A stretch of 62,914 nucleotides of DNA from Planctomycetota bacterium (GTDB taxonomy: Bacteria > Planctomycetota > Phycisphaerae > Phycisphaerales > Phycisphaeraceae), in NCBI GenBank assembly GCA_024279275.1, contig JAJRRS010000032.1, positions 1 to 62,914 of the forward strand, given 5' to 3'. Numbering within the stretch: the stretch's first letter is position 1; each line of letters starts with the position of its first letter. Shown here in pieces: positions 43,967-55,400 of this stretch. The notes beneath the pieces were generated by a model that made no database searches, was not told the DNA's origin, and worked only from the letters and a program-made list of their open reading frames with translations. Both the position numbers and the translations under genes were made by a program.

Positions 43967-44483
43967 TCCACACGTTGTTAGAGCTACCGCGATTTTTTCT
44001 CCTGCTCTTAGACTTTCTAAACACTTCTTTCATAGCCCGCCAACAATATCGGCGCGGTCAGAGCGATCAGAGCACCCACCGCGCCGACGTTGTCGGCGGG
44101 CTATTGGGTGCTGGGAATGCGGGTACTCATACCAATCCACAACAGCCCACCCCCTGTCGATATTCCCGTGGATAACCTGTGGATTAGCGCTTGGTACCAG
44201 GCTGTATCGATGTGATACTTTTGTTGATCGTCTAGCAAGTGGCGATTAAAACCAGCCTGCCCCCAGGTTGCCGACAGGTATCATCGTTCGGGCATCAGGC
44301 ATCCAAAAGATATCGACAAGCTATCCACGCCGATTTTATGTTTGTAAGTGTTTTATTTTTAAGTGGTAAGTGAGTCATATTCACACTTACCCCGATAGCG
44401 ACCGGCATAACTACTATGAAGAAGATGAATACTATCTATCTCTATTGGTAAGAGTCATGCACCCGATCCTGTCGGGTAGCCGG
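43967..44483. other. Candidate origin region downstream of dnaA
   Basis: Between dnaA and the convergent mutM lie a 27-bp-arm hairpin (44032-44104), DnaA-box-like sites at 44133-44141 (CAATCCACA), 44167-44175 (CGTGGATAA) and 44178-44186 (TGTGGATTA), and CTATCCACG at 44323-44331. An A+T-rich stretch (44333-44390) contains the inverted repeat GGTAAGTG/CACTTACC (44365-44391). This resembles an oriC with a DNA unwinding element. No gene is seen. Confidence 0.55.
44032..44104. terminator. Long stem-loop after dnaA
   Basis: Arm 44032-44058 (ATAGCCCGCC...TCGGCGCGGT) pairs with 44078-44104 over 27 bases with three mismatches, all of which allow G-U pairs in RNA. The loop is 19 bases. No T-run follows, so it could end transcription of dnaA, act as a cruciform at the origin, or be another repeat copy. 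Confidence 0.6.
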
Positions 44484-45329
44484 TCAGGATTGGCATGTCT
44501 CACAATACACCGTGGTTCGGCCGGAGATGGTCGTGCAGGCCAACGGTTGCCCGCAGGATGGGCACGGCTGGCCCGATTGGCCGTAGACCTGGTGGTAGTG
44601 CTGAAAGCCGCCCGGTCGGCCTGACGCGTCCTTGTAGTCCCTGAGGGTTGAACCCCCAAGCCGTATCGCCCGGGTCAGCAAAGCCCTCATCCGTCGGATA
44701 AGTTTCTGAATCTCCGGTCGGCTCACATCACAGCCGGGACGCAGCGGGTGGACCCCACAGCCAAACAGCAACTCATCGACATAGATATTGCCCAGCCCCG
44801 CGAGGACAGCCTGATCGAGCAGAGCCGACTTGATGGCCCGGCGGGTCCGTTGCAGTTTTGCATGGAGTCCGGACGGCGTGATGGTCAGGGCATCCTCACC
44901 CAGCCTGGACCAGCGTGTTTCAATCAGCGATGCGACAGAATCAAATGTCCACAGCCCGCCAAACCGTCTGGGGTCACGGAATGTCAGCCGACCGCCGCTG
45001 TTTAGATGCCAGATTACATGGGTGTGGGTGTCCGGCTTGTGGGGTTCATCTTTGGGATAGAACCGAAGCGACCCGGTCATCCCCAGGTGGATGCAGATGC
45101 AAGCCTGACGGCTGGGGGTTTTGCGGTTGCCAGGCGTCTGGCTGACCAGGGCTATTTGTTTTCCCAGCCGGTCGATCCGGGTGATCGTTTGGCTGTGTAG
45201 TAAATTGTTTGGCCTGCTGGGTCCATGCACGATGTCGCGTCGGCGGACTGAGACACGGGCGATCGTTTGGCCGACCACCGTGTTGGTGAGTCCTATACAC
45301 ACGTTTTGAACCTCGGGCAGCTCAGGCAT
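44484..45329 (-). CDS. mutM: Formamidopyrimidine-DNA glycosylase
   Basis: Removes 8-oxoguanine and formamidopyrimidine. The catalytic N-terminus MPELPEVQ supplies Pro2 and Glu3. Lys in RLGKQI, HLGMTGSL, FRDPRRFG and the helix-two-turn-helix GLGNIYVDELLFGCGVHP follow, then a C-terminal zinc finger (CPSCGQP...YCETCQS). ATG 45329 is set by the MPE start. Length 281. Nei differs in the N-terminus; this is a standard Fpg. Confidence 0.96.
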   Translation of the reverse strand: MPELPEVQNVCIGLTNTVVGQTIARVSVRRRDIVHGPSRPNNLLHSQTITRIDRLGKQIALVSQTPGNRKTPSRQACICIHLGMTGSLRFYPKDEPHKPDTHTHVIWHLNSGGRLTFRDPRRFGGLWTFDSVASLIETRWSRLGEDALTITPSGLHAKLQRTRRAIKSALLDQAVLAGLGNIYVDELLFGCGVHPLRPGCDVSRPEIQKLIRRMRALLTRAIRLGGSTLRDYKDASGRPGGFQHYHQVYGQSGQPCPSCGQPLACTTISGRTTVYCETCQS

Positions 45330-45426
45330 CGGCGTCATTCTAAGCCAAAGAACAGCCTCTCCGGGCGAACATCCGGCAGGTGCTGGGGGTATACTTGATA
45401 TTCCTCAAACCCGGTCGGGAGTGCCC

Positions 45427-46491
<1,065 letters not shown>

Positions 46492-46543
46492 CAGTGATGA
46501 AGTGTGACGTTGTGAACTGATTCTCTTTGACTCATCGGATGCC

Positions 46544-47560
46544 ATGCCGCCCACCGACGCCCCGAACTACCTGGACCCACGCACGCTGGCCGCGATTGGG
46601 CCGATTGATCTTCGGGCGCGGATGATTGTCGAGGGGATGATGACGGGGATGCACCGCTCGCCGATGGAGGGTGTCAGCGTCGAGTTTGCGCAGCATCGCC
46701 AGTACACGCCGGGCGATGACACGCGGTTTTTAGACTGGAAGGTCTACGGGAAGACCGACAAGCTCTACCTTAAGCAGTATCAGAAAGAAACCAACCTGGA
46801 CATGGTGGTGCTGGTCGATGCATCCGGTTCGATGCGGTACGGCTCGACACGGGGGACGGTCGCGACCGGATCGAAACGTGCCGTCTCGGGGATGAGCTGG
46901 AGCAAGTACGACCACGCGGCGAGCCTGGCGGCGGCGATGTGTCACCTGGCGCTACGGCAGCAGGATCGCGCGTCGGTGGTGCTATTTACGGATGAGATTA
47001 AAACAGCGACACGCTTATCTAACTCGCACGATCATTGGCGGACGATCGTCAGTGCGCTTTCATCGGCGGAATCTCTTGAGGTCAGTGAGCCGGGCGAGTC
47101 GTCTAGTGGTGACAACCCGGGTGCGGGTCGGCCCCCGGGCAGGACCGACCTCTCGCGGATGTTTGACCAGGCGGTTGCGAGGCTGAATCGTCGATCATTA
47201 GTTGTGCTGATTAGCGATCTGTTTGATGACATACAGACTATCGAGCGTGGCTTGGCGATGTTTAAGTTTCGGCGTCACGATGTGATTGTGCTTCAGACGC
47301 TGGACCCGGCTGAGTTGGATTTCCCGTTCCGTTCGCCGTCACAGTTTCTCGGACTCGAGGCGGAGGGCCGACTTAACCTCGACCCCCAGGCGCTGCGTTC
47401 ATCTTATCTCGAGGCGCTGCAAAGCCACCTGGATCAGGTCGAGCAGGTGGCCCGGCGATTTCGTTTTGATTATGTACTCTTAAATACGAGCGATCCTTTG
47501 GGGCCGGCGTTGAGTCATTTTATGGCTCGGCGTGATGCGGGGATAGGGAAGAAGCGATAG
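46544..47560 (+). CDS. DUF58 protein with VWA-like domain
   Basis: A 338-residue protein with the DUF58 motif (VEFAQHRQYTPGDDTRFLDWKVYGKTDKLYLKQYQKE) and a VWA-like fold starting MVVLVDASGSMRYGS with the DxSxS metal-ion site. Soluble, with no membrane span. About residues 181-206 hold a Ser/Gly/Pro-rich loop (SEPGESSSGDNPGAGRPPGR). It lies 52 bp after the MoxR gene, and its stop touches the next start. MoxR and DUF58 proteins are thought to act together. Confidence 0.92.
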   Translation: MPPTDAPNYLDPRTLAAIGPIDLRARMIVEGMMTGMHRSPMEGVSVEFAQHRQYTPGDDTRFLDWKVYGKTDKLYLKQYQKETNLDMVVLVDASGSMRYGSTRGTVATGSKRAVSGMSWSKYDHAASLAAAMCHLALRQQDRASVVLFTDEIKTATRLSNSHDHWRTIVSALSSAESLEVSEPGESSSGDNPGAGRPPGRTDLSRMFDQAVARLNRRSLVVLISDLFDDIQTIERGLAMFKFRRHDVIVLQTLDPAELDFPFRSPSQFLGLEAEGRLNLDPQALRSSYLEALQSHLDQVEQVARRFRFDYVLLNTSDPLGPALSHFMARRDAGIGKKR

Positions 47561-49969
47561 ATGCAGGCTCTACTCGCCCAGGTTCTGGCCCCGTTTATTG
47601 CTCCCGCGCTGGCGTGGGCGGGTCTGGCGTTGGTGGCGATCCCGGTTGGGATTCATCTGCTGTCGCGGTGGCGGCGCAAGCCTGAGCCTTGGGGCGCGAT
47701 GCGGTTTTTGGTCGAGGCGTACCGCAAGCAGAAACGACGGATGCACTTTGAGCAGTGGTTGCTGCTGCTGTTGCGATGTCTGATTGTTTTGTTGTTAGGT
47801 TTGGCGTTGGCTCGGCCGTTGCTGGTCGGGACGCTTGGGCAGTGGTTGGGCGCTCTGGATAGTCAGGGCCGAGTCGTGAACGTCGTGATCGATGATGCGA
47901 TGTCCACGCGCGCTACGGATGGCCCGGGTGTGACGCGGTTTGATCGTTTGATTGACAAAGCTGTGGCGGTGATTGATTCTCTTGAGGCTGGGGATCGCGC
48001 GACGATCTGGCGTGCGGGTCGGCCTGCCGGCGCGGTAATCGCGGAGCCGACCGCCGATCGTGCGGTACTACGCGCAGCTCTTAAACAGATGCGCCCGGGG
48101 TATAGCCGACCTGATTTGCCCGCGGCGCTAAAGCTGATCTCGGATCGGATGGATGATGGTCAGGCGGTGCCCGATCGATCGGTGACTGTTTTGCTCGGCG
48201 ACTTCACACGGTCGGCACGCTACATCGAGCAGGCGTTTGATTTAGGTTCGCAAGTCGGCGGGTCGTCGGGCACTTTGATCGTGTCTCGTCCCTTGTCGGG
48301 GTTAGACAATATCCAGGTGTTGTCGGTGAAGCCTCGACGGCGTGTGGTTTGGATCGACGGGTTATCCGGCGGGCGGATCGCGGCTGAGGTTCGTGTCGCG
48401 CGTTATTCTGAATCGTTGGCTGAGGCGTCTGTATCGTTGACGGTTTCGTTGATTGATGTGCAGGGCCGAAGCGTGTCGTCGCTTCGGCGTCGGGTTTATT
48501 TCTTAGCGGGGCAGAGCGTTGCGTCGGTGAGTGTTGATATCCCGGTAGATACCACGGTGTCGAGGCTCGATGCGCAAGGTGGCGAGGTCTTGACGATCCG
48601 TGCGCAGTTGGAATCGACGACGGGCGGATTGACTCCTGACGATCAGGCTTATGCTGCGGTGGAGTTGCGTCGGCGGCTGCGTGTTGCGGTGGTGGATGAA
48701 CAGGCTGGTTTTCTGGTGGGTGATAACGCCGGTCTCACGCCGGGGCAGTGGGTGAGTTTGGCGCTACGGCCACGGGGCATCGATCAGGTGGGGGCGGTCG
48801 AGGTGGTGTCAGTTACCCCGGCAGAGTTGAACGATCCGTCGAGATTAGAATCATTGGACGCGGTGATGTTGATGCGTCCGGATCGGTTATTCAATCCGGT
48901 CTGGCGTGAGTTGGCATCATTCGCTGAGGCCGGCGGGTTGGTCTGGGTCTTCACGCCCGCCAACGATGGCTCGGCTCCCTGGGTGAGTCCGATGCTCGAT
49001 ACATTCAATCCCGGTTGGCAGATCGGTCTGGAGCCGGTGACGTTGGATGAGGTGGATGAAGCATCAGGTGGGTCGTGGAGTTTTTCAGGTGAGCCGTTAA
49101 GTGCGGAGCCGTTGGAGCGTTTGGCGGCGGATTGGCAGGCGTTGATTCGGCCGGTGCGGGTTTATCGTCGACTGCCGTTGGTCGTGCCTGATGCCGACGC
49201 CTGGGTGTTTCTGGATCAAACTATTTTAAGTGGAGAGGTTGAACGGTCTGGGAGGCAAGCGGTTCTGGCGCACCATTTTGTGGGGCGTGGTTCGTTGATG
49301 TTGTTGTCCACGGCTGTGGATACGCGGTGGACTAATTTGCCGACCAAGCCGTTGTTTGTGCCTTTGGTTCACGAGACGTTGCGTGGCGTGTTGGGTCTGC
49401 GTGATCGGCCTGGGATCGTCAGCGCGGTGGCGGGTGATCAGCCCGCGTTAGGATTGGCGTGGTCGGGTTTGTCAGCGCTGGATCGGTTAGAGGTCAGCGG
49501 CGATCTGATAACCGAGGAGCGTGATGACGCGGTTGTGAATCCGCAATGGGTTGTGGGTGAATCGGGCGTGCAATTGGTTGGGCCTGTCGTTTCGCCAGGC
49601 GTGTATCAGGCGACCACGGATGCCGGGCCACGGCGGTTGATTGTCGATGTCGACCCGCAGGCGGGGGACATGCGGCAGATCGATGAAGAGGCGTTTGCGC
49701 ATTGGTTAGACGGCTTAGGTGAATGGCGTTGGCTTGATGATGAGGACCCGGGCGCATCACTGCGCAGGACCAGCGAGGTCGCGGATATCGGCTGGGCGTT
49801 GCTCTGGGTGTTGTTGGCGTTGGTTTTGTTAGAGACGGTCGTTGCGCGGTATTTGAGTCACGCCAACGCCGGTCCCGGTCGATCGTTGACGGGTCGGCTC
49901 TGGCGTGCGGGTATCCGGTTGCGCAGCGGCGATAAACCTGCCAACGGCGGGCGGGGGAGGGCCGCGTGA
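47561..49969 (+). CDS. BatA-domain membrane protein
   Basis: An 802-residue protein. The N-terminal BatA domain has two spans around a basic loop (about 10-38 and 66-86: FIAPALAWAGLALVAIPVGI, LLLLRCLIVLLLGLALARPL). A VWA-like domain follows (VNVVIDDAMSTRATDG, in which the metal site is altered), then beta-rich parts and a glutamine-amidotransferase-like region. A last span lies near 745-765. It starts directly at the stop of the DUF58 gene. Part of a membrane complex with MoxR, in inference. Confidence 0.85.
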   Translation: MQALLAQVLAPFIAPALAWAGLALVAIPVGIHLLSRWRRKPEPWGAMRFLVEAYRKQKRRMHFEQWLLLLLRCLIVLLLGLALARPLLVGTLGQWLGALDSQGRVVNVVIDDAMSTRATDGPGVTRFDRLIDKAVAVIDSLEAGDRATIWRAGRPAGAVIAEPTADRAVLRAALKQMRPGYSRPDLPAALKLISDRMDDGQAVPDRSVTVLLGDFTRSARYIEQAFDLGSQVGGSSGTLIVSRPLSGLDNIQVLSVKPRRRVVWIDGLSGGRIAAEVRVARYSESLAEASVSLTVSLIDVQGRSVSSLRRRVYFLAGQSVASVSVDIPVDTTVSRLDAQGGEVLTIRAQLESTTGGLTPDDQAYAAVELRRRLRVAVVDEQAGFLVGDNAGLTPGQWVSLALRPRGIDQVGAVEVVSVTPAELNDPSRLESLDAVMLMRPDRLFNPVWRELASFAEAGGLVWVFTPANDGSAPWVSPMLDTFNPGWQIGLEPVTLDEVDEASGGSWSFSGEPLSAEPLERLAADWQALIRPVRVYRRLPLVVPDADAWVFLDQTILSGEVERSGRQAVLAHHFVGRGSLMLLSTAVDTRWTNLPTKPLFVPLVHETLRGVLGLRDRPGIVSAVAGDQPALGLAWSGLSALDRLEVSGDLITEERDDAVVNPQWVVGESGVQLVGPVVSPGVYQATTDAGPRRLIVDVDPQAGDMRQIDEEAFAHWLDGLGEWRWLDDEDPGASLRRTSEVADIGWALLWVLLALVLLETVVARYLSHANAGPGRSLTGRLWRAGIRLRSGDKPANGGRGRAA

Positions 49970-52383
49970 TGGGAACTATTTCCACAGCGCTCACGCTGGC
50001 GCAGCAGGGCGGGACACTTCTGGACAGGCTGCTTGGCCTGCGCGAGTTGAGTTGGTCGGACCCGTCGGCGGGGCTGGGTTTTGAGTATGTTTTGCCGGCG
50101 TGGTTGTGGGTGTTGATCGGGCTATCGGCGCTGCTGTTTGCGGGGTGGAGCTATCGTCGGCTGCTTGGGCAAAGGTCGTTGCGGGTCATGCTTGCGGTGG
50201 TGCGTGCGGTGACGCTGGTGGTCTTGGTTATTTTGCTGGCTGGGCCGACGCTTGTGTTGCCACAGGAATCGGTTGAAGAAGATTGGCTGATGGTGATGAT
50301 TGATCGCAGCGCGTCGATGGGTGTGTTGGATGTGGTCGATACGTTGACGGGTGAACCGATCAGCCGGGACCAGAGTGTGCGTGATGCGTTGCGTGGTCAG
50401 GCGGAGGTTTTTTCGGATACCGGGCTTGGCAAGGGCAGGCGGTTGGTGTGGCTGGGTTTTGGTGGTTCGGCTTACGCGATTCAGTCGCCGTTGGTTGAGC
50501 CGGGGTTGGCTGAACCTGATGCGCAGGCCACATCGATACGGACCGCGATTGAGCAGGCGTTGCGTCTGCCGTCGGGTAAACCGGTTAGCGGTGTGGTGTT
50601 GATCACCGATGGGCGGACGCCTCAAGATACCGGGCCTTCGCTTGCGCAGCGTTTGCAGCAGCAGGGTGTGGCTGTGTTTGCTGTGCCGGTGGGCGCGGTT
50701 CGGCCGCCGTTGGATTTGGCGATCGGTCAGGCGGACGGTCCGCAGCGCACGTTTGTCAATGACTCGGCCCCGGTGTTGGTGACGATTGAGCAGCTCGGCG
50801 GGAATCCGGTCGATCCGGTGGAGATCAGTGTCGCGTTGATCGATCAGGCTGACGGTGAGGTGTTGGATGAGCAGACACTGGATCAGGCTGAACCGGGCCA
50901 GGCGTTAAGGCTTTCCGGTAAGTCATCCACCGTGGGTATAGCCCGTTGGATGGTGCGCGTCACACACAAGCCCCCAGCCGGTCAGCAGCCCCTGCGCGAG
51001 TTGGTGATTGAAAACAATACGCGCGAACTTGAGGTCGAGGTGATTGATCGACCGATCCGTGTGCTTTATGTCGAGGGGTATCCACGCTGGGAGTTTCGGT
51101 ATCTCAAGAACCTGTTGATCCGCGAGAAGTCGATCAGCGCAAGCACGTATCTGCTTAGTGCGGATCGGTCTTTTGCGCAGGAGGGCGATGTTCCGATCAC
51201 GCGCTTGCCTGTCGATGCCAAGGAGATGGATGCATATGACGTGGTGATTCTGGGCGATGTTCCGCCGGACTTTTTTCACTCGGGTCAGCTATCGATTCTG
51301 CGTGACCACATCTCGGCGGGTGGGGCTGGGTTGATCTGGATCGGCGGGGAATATCACACGCCACGCTCTTACGGGGGGACTCCGCTGGTGGACCTTCTGC
51401 CGATGCGAGTGCCAGCCGACGTGTCGCGTTTTGGGTTGTCCACGAGCTTGTTCAGGCTCGAGCCTACCGCGTTGGCGCGGTCTTTGAGTGTGATGCGGAT
51501 TCGTGGAGTGAACCGTGAATCGGCGCAAACAGACGGTTGGCCAAGTGATTTGCCGGCGTTGCGATGGGTGCAGGACATGGGGCCTTTGAAGCCGACTGCG
51601 GAGGTGATCGCCGATGCGATTTCTGTTGACGCTGAGGGTGAAACGACACCCGCGCTGGTTCGGCTGCGTTACGGTGCGGGGCAATCGCTTTATGTCGGGA
51701 CTGATGAGGCGTGGCGGTGGCGCTACGGGCGCGGCGAGTGGTATTTCGAGCAGTACTGGGTGCAGTTGATCCGGATGCTGGGGCGGTCGCGGGTCCAGGC
51801 GGACACGGATCGGGCGTTGTTCCGCGTTTCGAGTCGGGGCGTGTCGATGCAGCAGCCGGTGGTGGTGGAATTGGAATTAAGTGACCCGCTATTAATTAAC
51901 CGTGGCCTGTCGCGGATCGGCGTCAGTGTTCGGCGGGCGTCGGCCCCGACCGGGCAGGTGGTAGATAGCTTGGAACTGTTGCCGATCGATAGTGTGGAGG
52001 GTGCGGCACCGGGTGCGCCCAGGCGTGTGGGGTATCGTGCGATCTGGCGGCCGACGTCGGCGGGGACGCGGGTGTTGACGGTGACGGAGCCTGCGTTGGC
52101 TGAGCTTGGGTTGGTGCAGACGGTGCGTGTGACTGCGGCGGATGATGAGATGCTGAATCCGCGTAGCGATCATGCGAGGCTTGCCGCTTTGGCGGAGCAG
52201 ACCGGCGGGGCGGTTGTGGCGTTGGATGAGTTGAATCGGCTGGTGGGTCTTGTGCCGAATCGAGCGAGGATCACGCCGACGGATATCCGTGAGCCTTTGT
52301 GGGATTCGATGCTGTCGTTGATTGTCCTGATCGTGCTGTTTTCGTTGGAGTGGGTGGTCCGCCGGGCGATCCGGCTGGCGTAG
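49969..52383 (+). CDS. VWA-domain membrane protein with GATase-like domain
   Basis: An 804-residue protein starting at TGATG overlapped with the previous stop and with GGGAGGG upstream. Two spans at about 33-50 and 60-90 precede a VWA domain with the metal site LMVMIDRSASMGVLD. Next is a region with IRVLYVEGYPRWEFRYLKNLL and DAYDVVILGDVPPDFF, resembling a class I glutamine amidotransferase-like fold. A last span lies at the C-terminus. It is typical of planctomycete batA-linked clusters. Function unknown. Confidence 0.87.
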   Translation: MGTISTALTLAQQGGTLLDRLLGLRELSWSDPSAGLGFEYVLPAWLWVLIGLSALLFAGWSYRRLLGQRSLRVMLAVVRAVTLVVLVILLAGPTLVLPQESVEEDWLMVMIDRSASMGVLDVVDTLTGEPISRDQSVRDALRGQAEVFSDTGLGKGRRLVWLGFGGSAYAIQSPLVEPGLAEPDAQATSIRTAIEQALRLPSGKPVSGVVLITDGRTPQDTGPSLAQRLQQQGVAVFAVPVGAVRPPLDLAIGQADGPQRTFVNDSAPVLVTIEQLGGNPVDPVEISVALIDQADGEVLDEQTLDQAEPGQALRLSGKSSTVGIARWMVRVTHKPPAGQQPLRELVIENNTRELEVEVIDRPIRVLYVEGYPRWEFRYLKNLLIREKSISASTYLLSADRSFAQEGDVPITRLPVDAKEMDAYDVVILGDVPPDFFHSGQLSILRDHISAGGAGLIWIGGEYHTPRSYGGTPLVDLLPMRVPADVSRFGLSTSLFRLEPTALARSLSVMRIRGVNRESAQTDGWPSDLPALRWVQDMGPLKPTAEVIADAISVDAEGETTPALVRLRYGAGQSLYVGTDEAWRWRYGRGEWYFEQYWVQLIRMLGRSRVQADTDRALFRVSSRGVSMQQPVVVELELSDPLLINRGLSRIGVSVRRASAPTGQVVDSLELLPIDSVEGAAPGAPRRVGYRAIWRPTSAGTRVLTVTEPALAELGLVQTVRVTAADDEMLNPRSDHARLAALAEQTGGAVVALDELNRLVGLVPNRARITPTDIREPLWDSMLSLIVLIVLFSLEWVVRRAIRLA

Positions 52384-52442
52384 CGGGATAGACTTAGACG
52401 GTGCCAGTGAGTGCCGAACGTTTTTAGATTTTGGAATGGGTT

Positions 52443-55400
52443 ATGCAAGACGTATCTCGACAACTCAAGCAGGTCCGGGGCCGGGCGCGGTTGTGGTTGT
52501 CGGCTATCCATATATTCCGATTTATCGCGGCATTGGTTCTTGTGGTGTTGCTGCTGAGCGTGTTGGATTGGGCGTTGAATCTGCCGGGTTGGCTGCGCTT
52601 GGTGATTGGTCTGCTTGTGTGTGCTGAGTGTGTGTACTGGCTGACGACCCGTTTGCTTAGTGCGTTGCGGTTTAATCCGAGCCTTAGTGAGTTGGCGTTG
52701 CGTGCGGAGCGTGTGTACCCGCAGTTGGCTGGGGTGTTGGCGAGTTCGGTTGATTTTTCAACAGGTTCTACATCAGCGCAGGGCGAAGCAGACAGCAGGC
52801 AAGGCCGAGCGCTGGCGGAATTGGCGCTGGATCGGGCGCGGGGGTTGATGGATGGTGTAGACCTGTCCCGCCTGGTTGATCCCTCGGCTGCGATGAAACG
52901 GTTGGCGGTGGCGCTGTTGTCGCTGATGGTTTTAGGCGCATGCGTTATTAGCGCACCGGGCATGAGTCGCACGGCTGTAGCTCGCTGGCTTGCGCCGCTG
53001 GGATCGACGCAATGGCCGCGTAGTGTTTCGATTGAAGACACCACCGGGTTTGATGTTCGGCCTGTTGATGCGCCCGTGAGATTCATGTCGCGGATCACCA
53101 AGGGGCATCGGTCGGGGATGCGTGTCAATGTGCATTACCGATTCATCGATGCGTTGGGAGAAACCGGGCAGTGGGGCCGAGCGATATTGACCCAGCAATC
53201 TACGGACAGGGATGCGAAAGCCTCGGCTTCTTATGAGCAGCTTCTGGAGGTGTCCGCCGAGGTGGCCAGGTCGGTGAATAACACGCCGGGCGGGCGGGCG
53301 GTGCTGAGTTATTACTTCCAGGCCGGCGACGGTCAGACGCCCACCGCGCAGATCAAGCTGGTCGCTCGACCGGCGGTGGTCGCGGTCCATGTTGATATCC
53401 AGCCGCCGGTTTATGCCGTCGGCCTGACGGGAACCCAGGCGGTTGCGTTGCACGAGCAAGGGGGACAGATCGCGTCTGCTTCGGCGCTGGTTGGGTCACG
53501 GGTCAGGTTGTTGGTGCAGTGGAATAAACCTGTTTCGGTGACGCGCGACGATCTTGCTACGGTTCTGCCGGGGCTTATCGATGCGATCGGGTTGGATGCT
53601 ATTACGGTAGATGATTCGAATGATTCGAATGATTCGGGGCAGCCTAAGGGCGATCGTTTGTCGATCGGTTTTATTTTGACTGATACGTTTACGACGCCGA
53701 TCCACATCACGGATGGGTACAAGCTCGAGAATCAGTCCCGGCGAAAGTATCGGATCGAAGCGGTGCAGGACAGGCTGCCCTCGTCGGCGATCACCGAGCC
53801 TTTGGCTGACGAAGCGGTGCTGGCTTCGGCGGTGATCAGTCTGGCGGCGACGGCGCAGGATGATGTTGGCCTGGAACGCATCGAGTTGCTGGGCACTACA
53901 CGCAGCCGACCGGTCGGCGGTGATCTAATTGAAGCCGTGCTGCCTCGTCTTGCCCAGAGTAGCGGTCGTCAGACCAGCCTCAGCGCCGGGTTGGAATTGG
54001 ATTTATCTAAGTTGGAACTTCGGTCGGGCGACAGCGTGGTGCTGACCGCGGTGGCTTACGATGTGTATGAGTTGAATGGCCAGCGACATGACCCGGTTGT
54101 CTCGTCGCCTCGGACGCTTCGGATTATCGATGAGCCGACGCTGGTTGCGCAGCTGCGGACCGAGTTGGCGGGGTTGCGTCAGCAGGTGGTTCGGCTCGAG
54201 CAGACACAGCAGCGGATCGCAAGCGAGCAGCCCCCGTCGGTGACACAGCCGCAGCAGGACCAGGTGACACGGCGACTGGAATCGCAGGCCTCGTTGCTTG
54301 ATGAACTCAGTGACCGGATGCGGCGCAATCGGCTTGAAGATGAACCGATGCGCGAGGTGATTCAGCAGGCGGATGAGTTGGTTCAGCGGGCACGGCAAGC
54401 GTCGTCTGAGGCGGCAAGTAATCTGCGCAAGTCTGATGAACAATCAGCGGGTCAACCCGAGGAGGCGGATCAACTGGAGGATGCGGCGCACGAAGATCAG
54501 CAAGAGGTGCGCCAGACGCTGACCGAGTTGGCGGAGTTGTTGGATCAGGGCCGGGATGTTCTGACGCTTAAGCTGCGGCTTCAACAGCTCAAGACCCAGC
54601 AGCAAGCCTTGGCGAACGATACACGGGAGTTGCTTCCTGAGACGATCGGGCAGGATAAGGATCAGCTCGACGAAGCGCAGCGTCAGCGTCTGGATGAGTT
54701 GGAAAAGCGTCAGGCTGAGTTGGCTGACCAGGCCCGGGCGCTGACCCGGAAGATGCAGGTGACGGCTGAGGCGTTGTCCCAGCAGGGCGAGCGCGACCAG
54801 GACAAGGCTGCTGCGCAAGCTCTGGCTGAGGCTGCGGCGATCGGTCAGCGCCAGGGTCTTAGCGAATCGATGCAGCAATCATCGGAGTCGATTGATCAGA
54901 ACCGGTTGTCGCAATCGGGCCAGCAGCAGGATAAGGCGCTGGATGCGCTGGATAAGATGCTTAAGGAGATGGGCACGCAGGAAAAACGCCGACAGGCGAT
55001 TCTAAAACGTCGGCTCCAGGAACTGTCGGAGTTGGTTCGCAAATTATTGAAGCGTCAGATCGCTCAGGCGTTGTTGTTGGAACGATCTGCCAATGACGAG
55101 GTCGCGGTGTTTGAGCCTCAGCAGTTGGCGCTTCGCCGGGCGACGATGGGGGCGCAGCAGCAGGCGGGCGGTTCTTCTGAATCGGGACAGGTGGCGGTAA
55201 GCCTTTCGGATGCGGTGCGCGAGCAGGGGTCGGCGGTTGGCTCATTGCGCCGGGGTGAAGGCCCGGCGGCGCTGACCGCTCAGCGCGCAGCGGTGGAACA
55301 TCTTAAATCAGCGCTTGATGAATTAAATAAGCTCGTCGAGGATTCAGCGGCGAAGCAGGCCCGAAAGGAGCGGGAACAACTGCGGCAGGCGTATAAAAAG

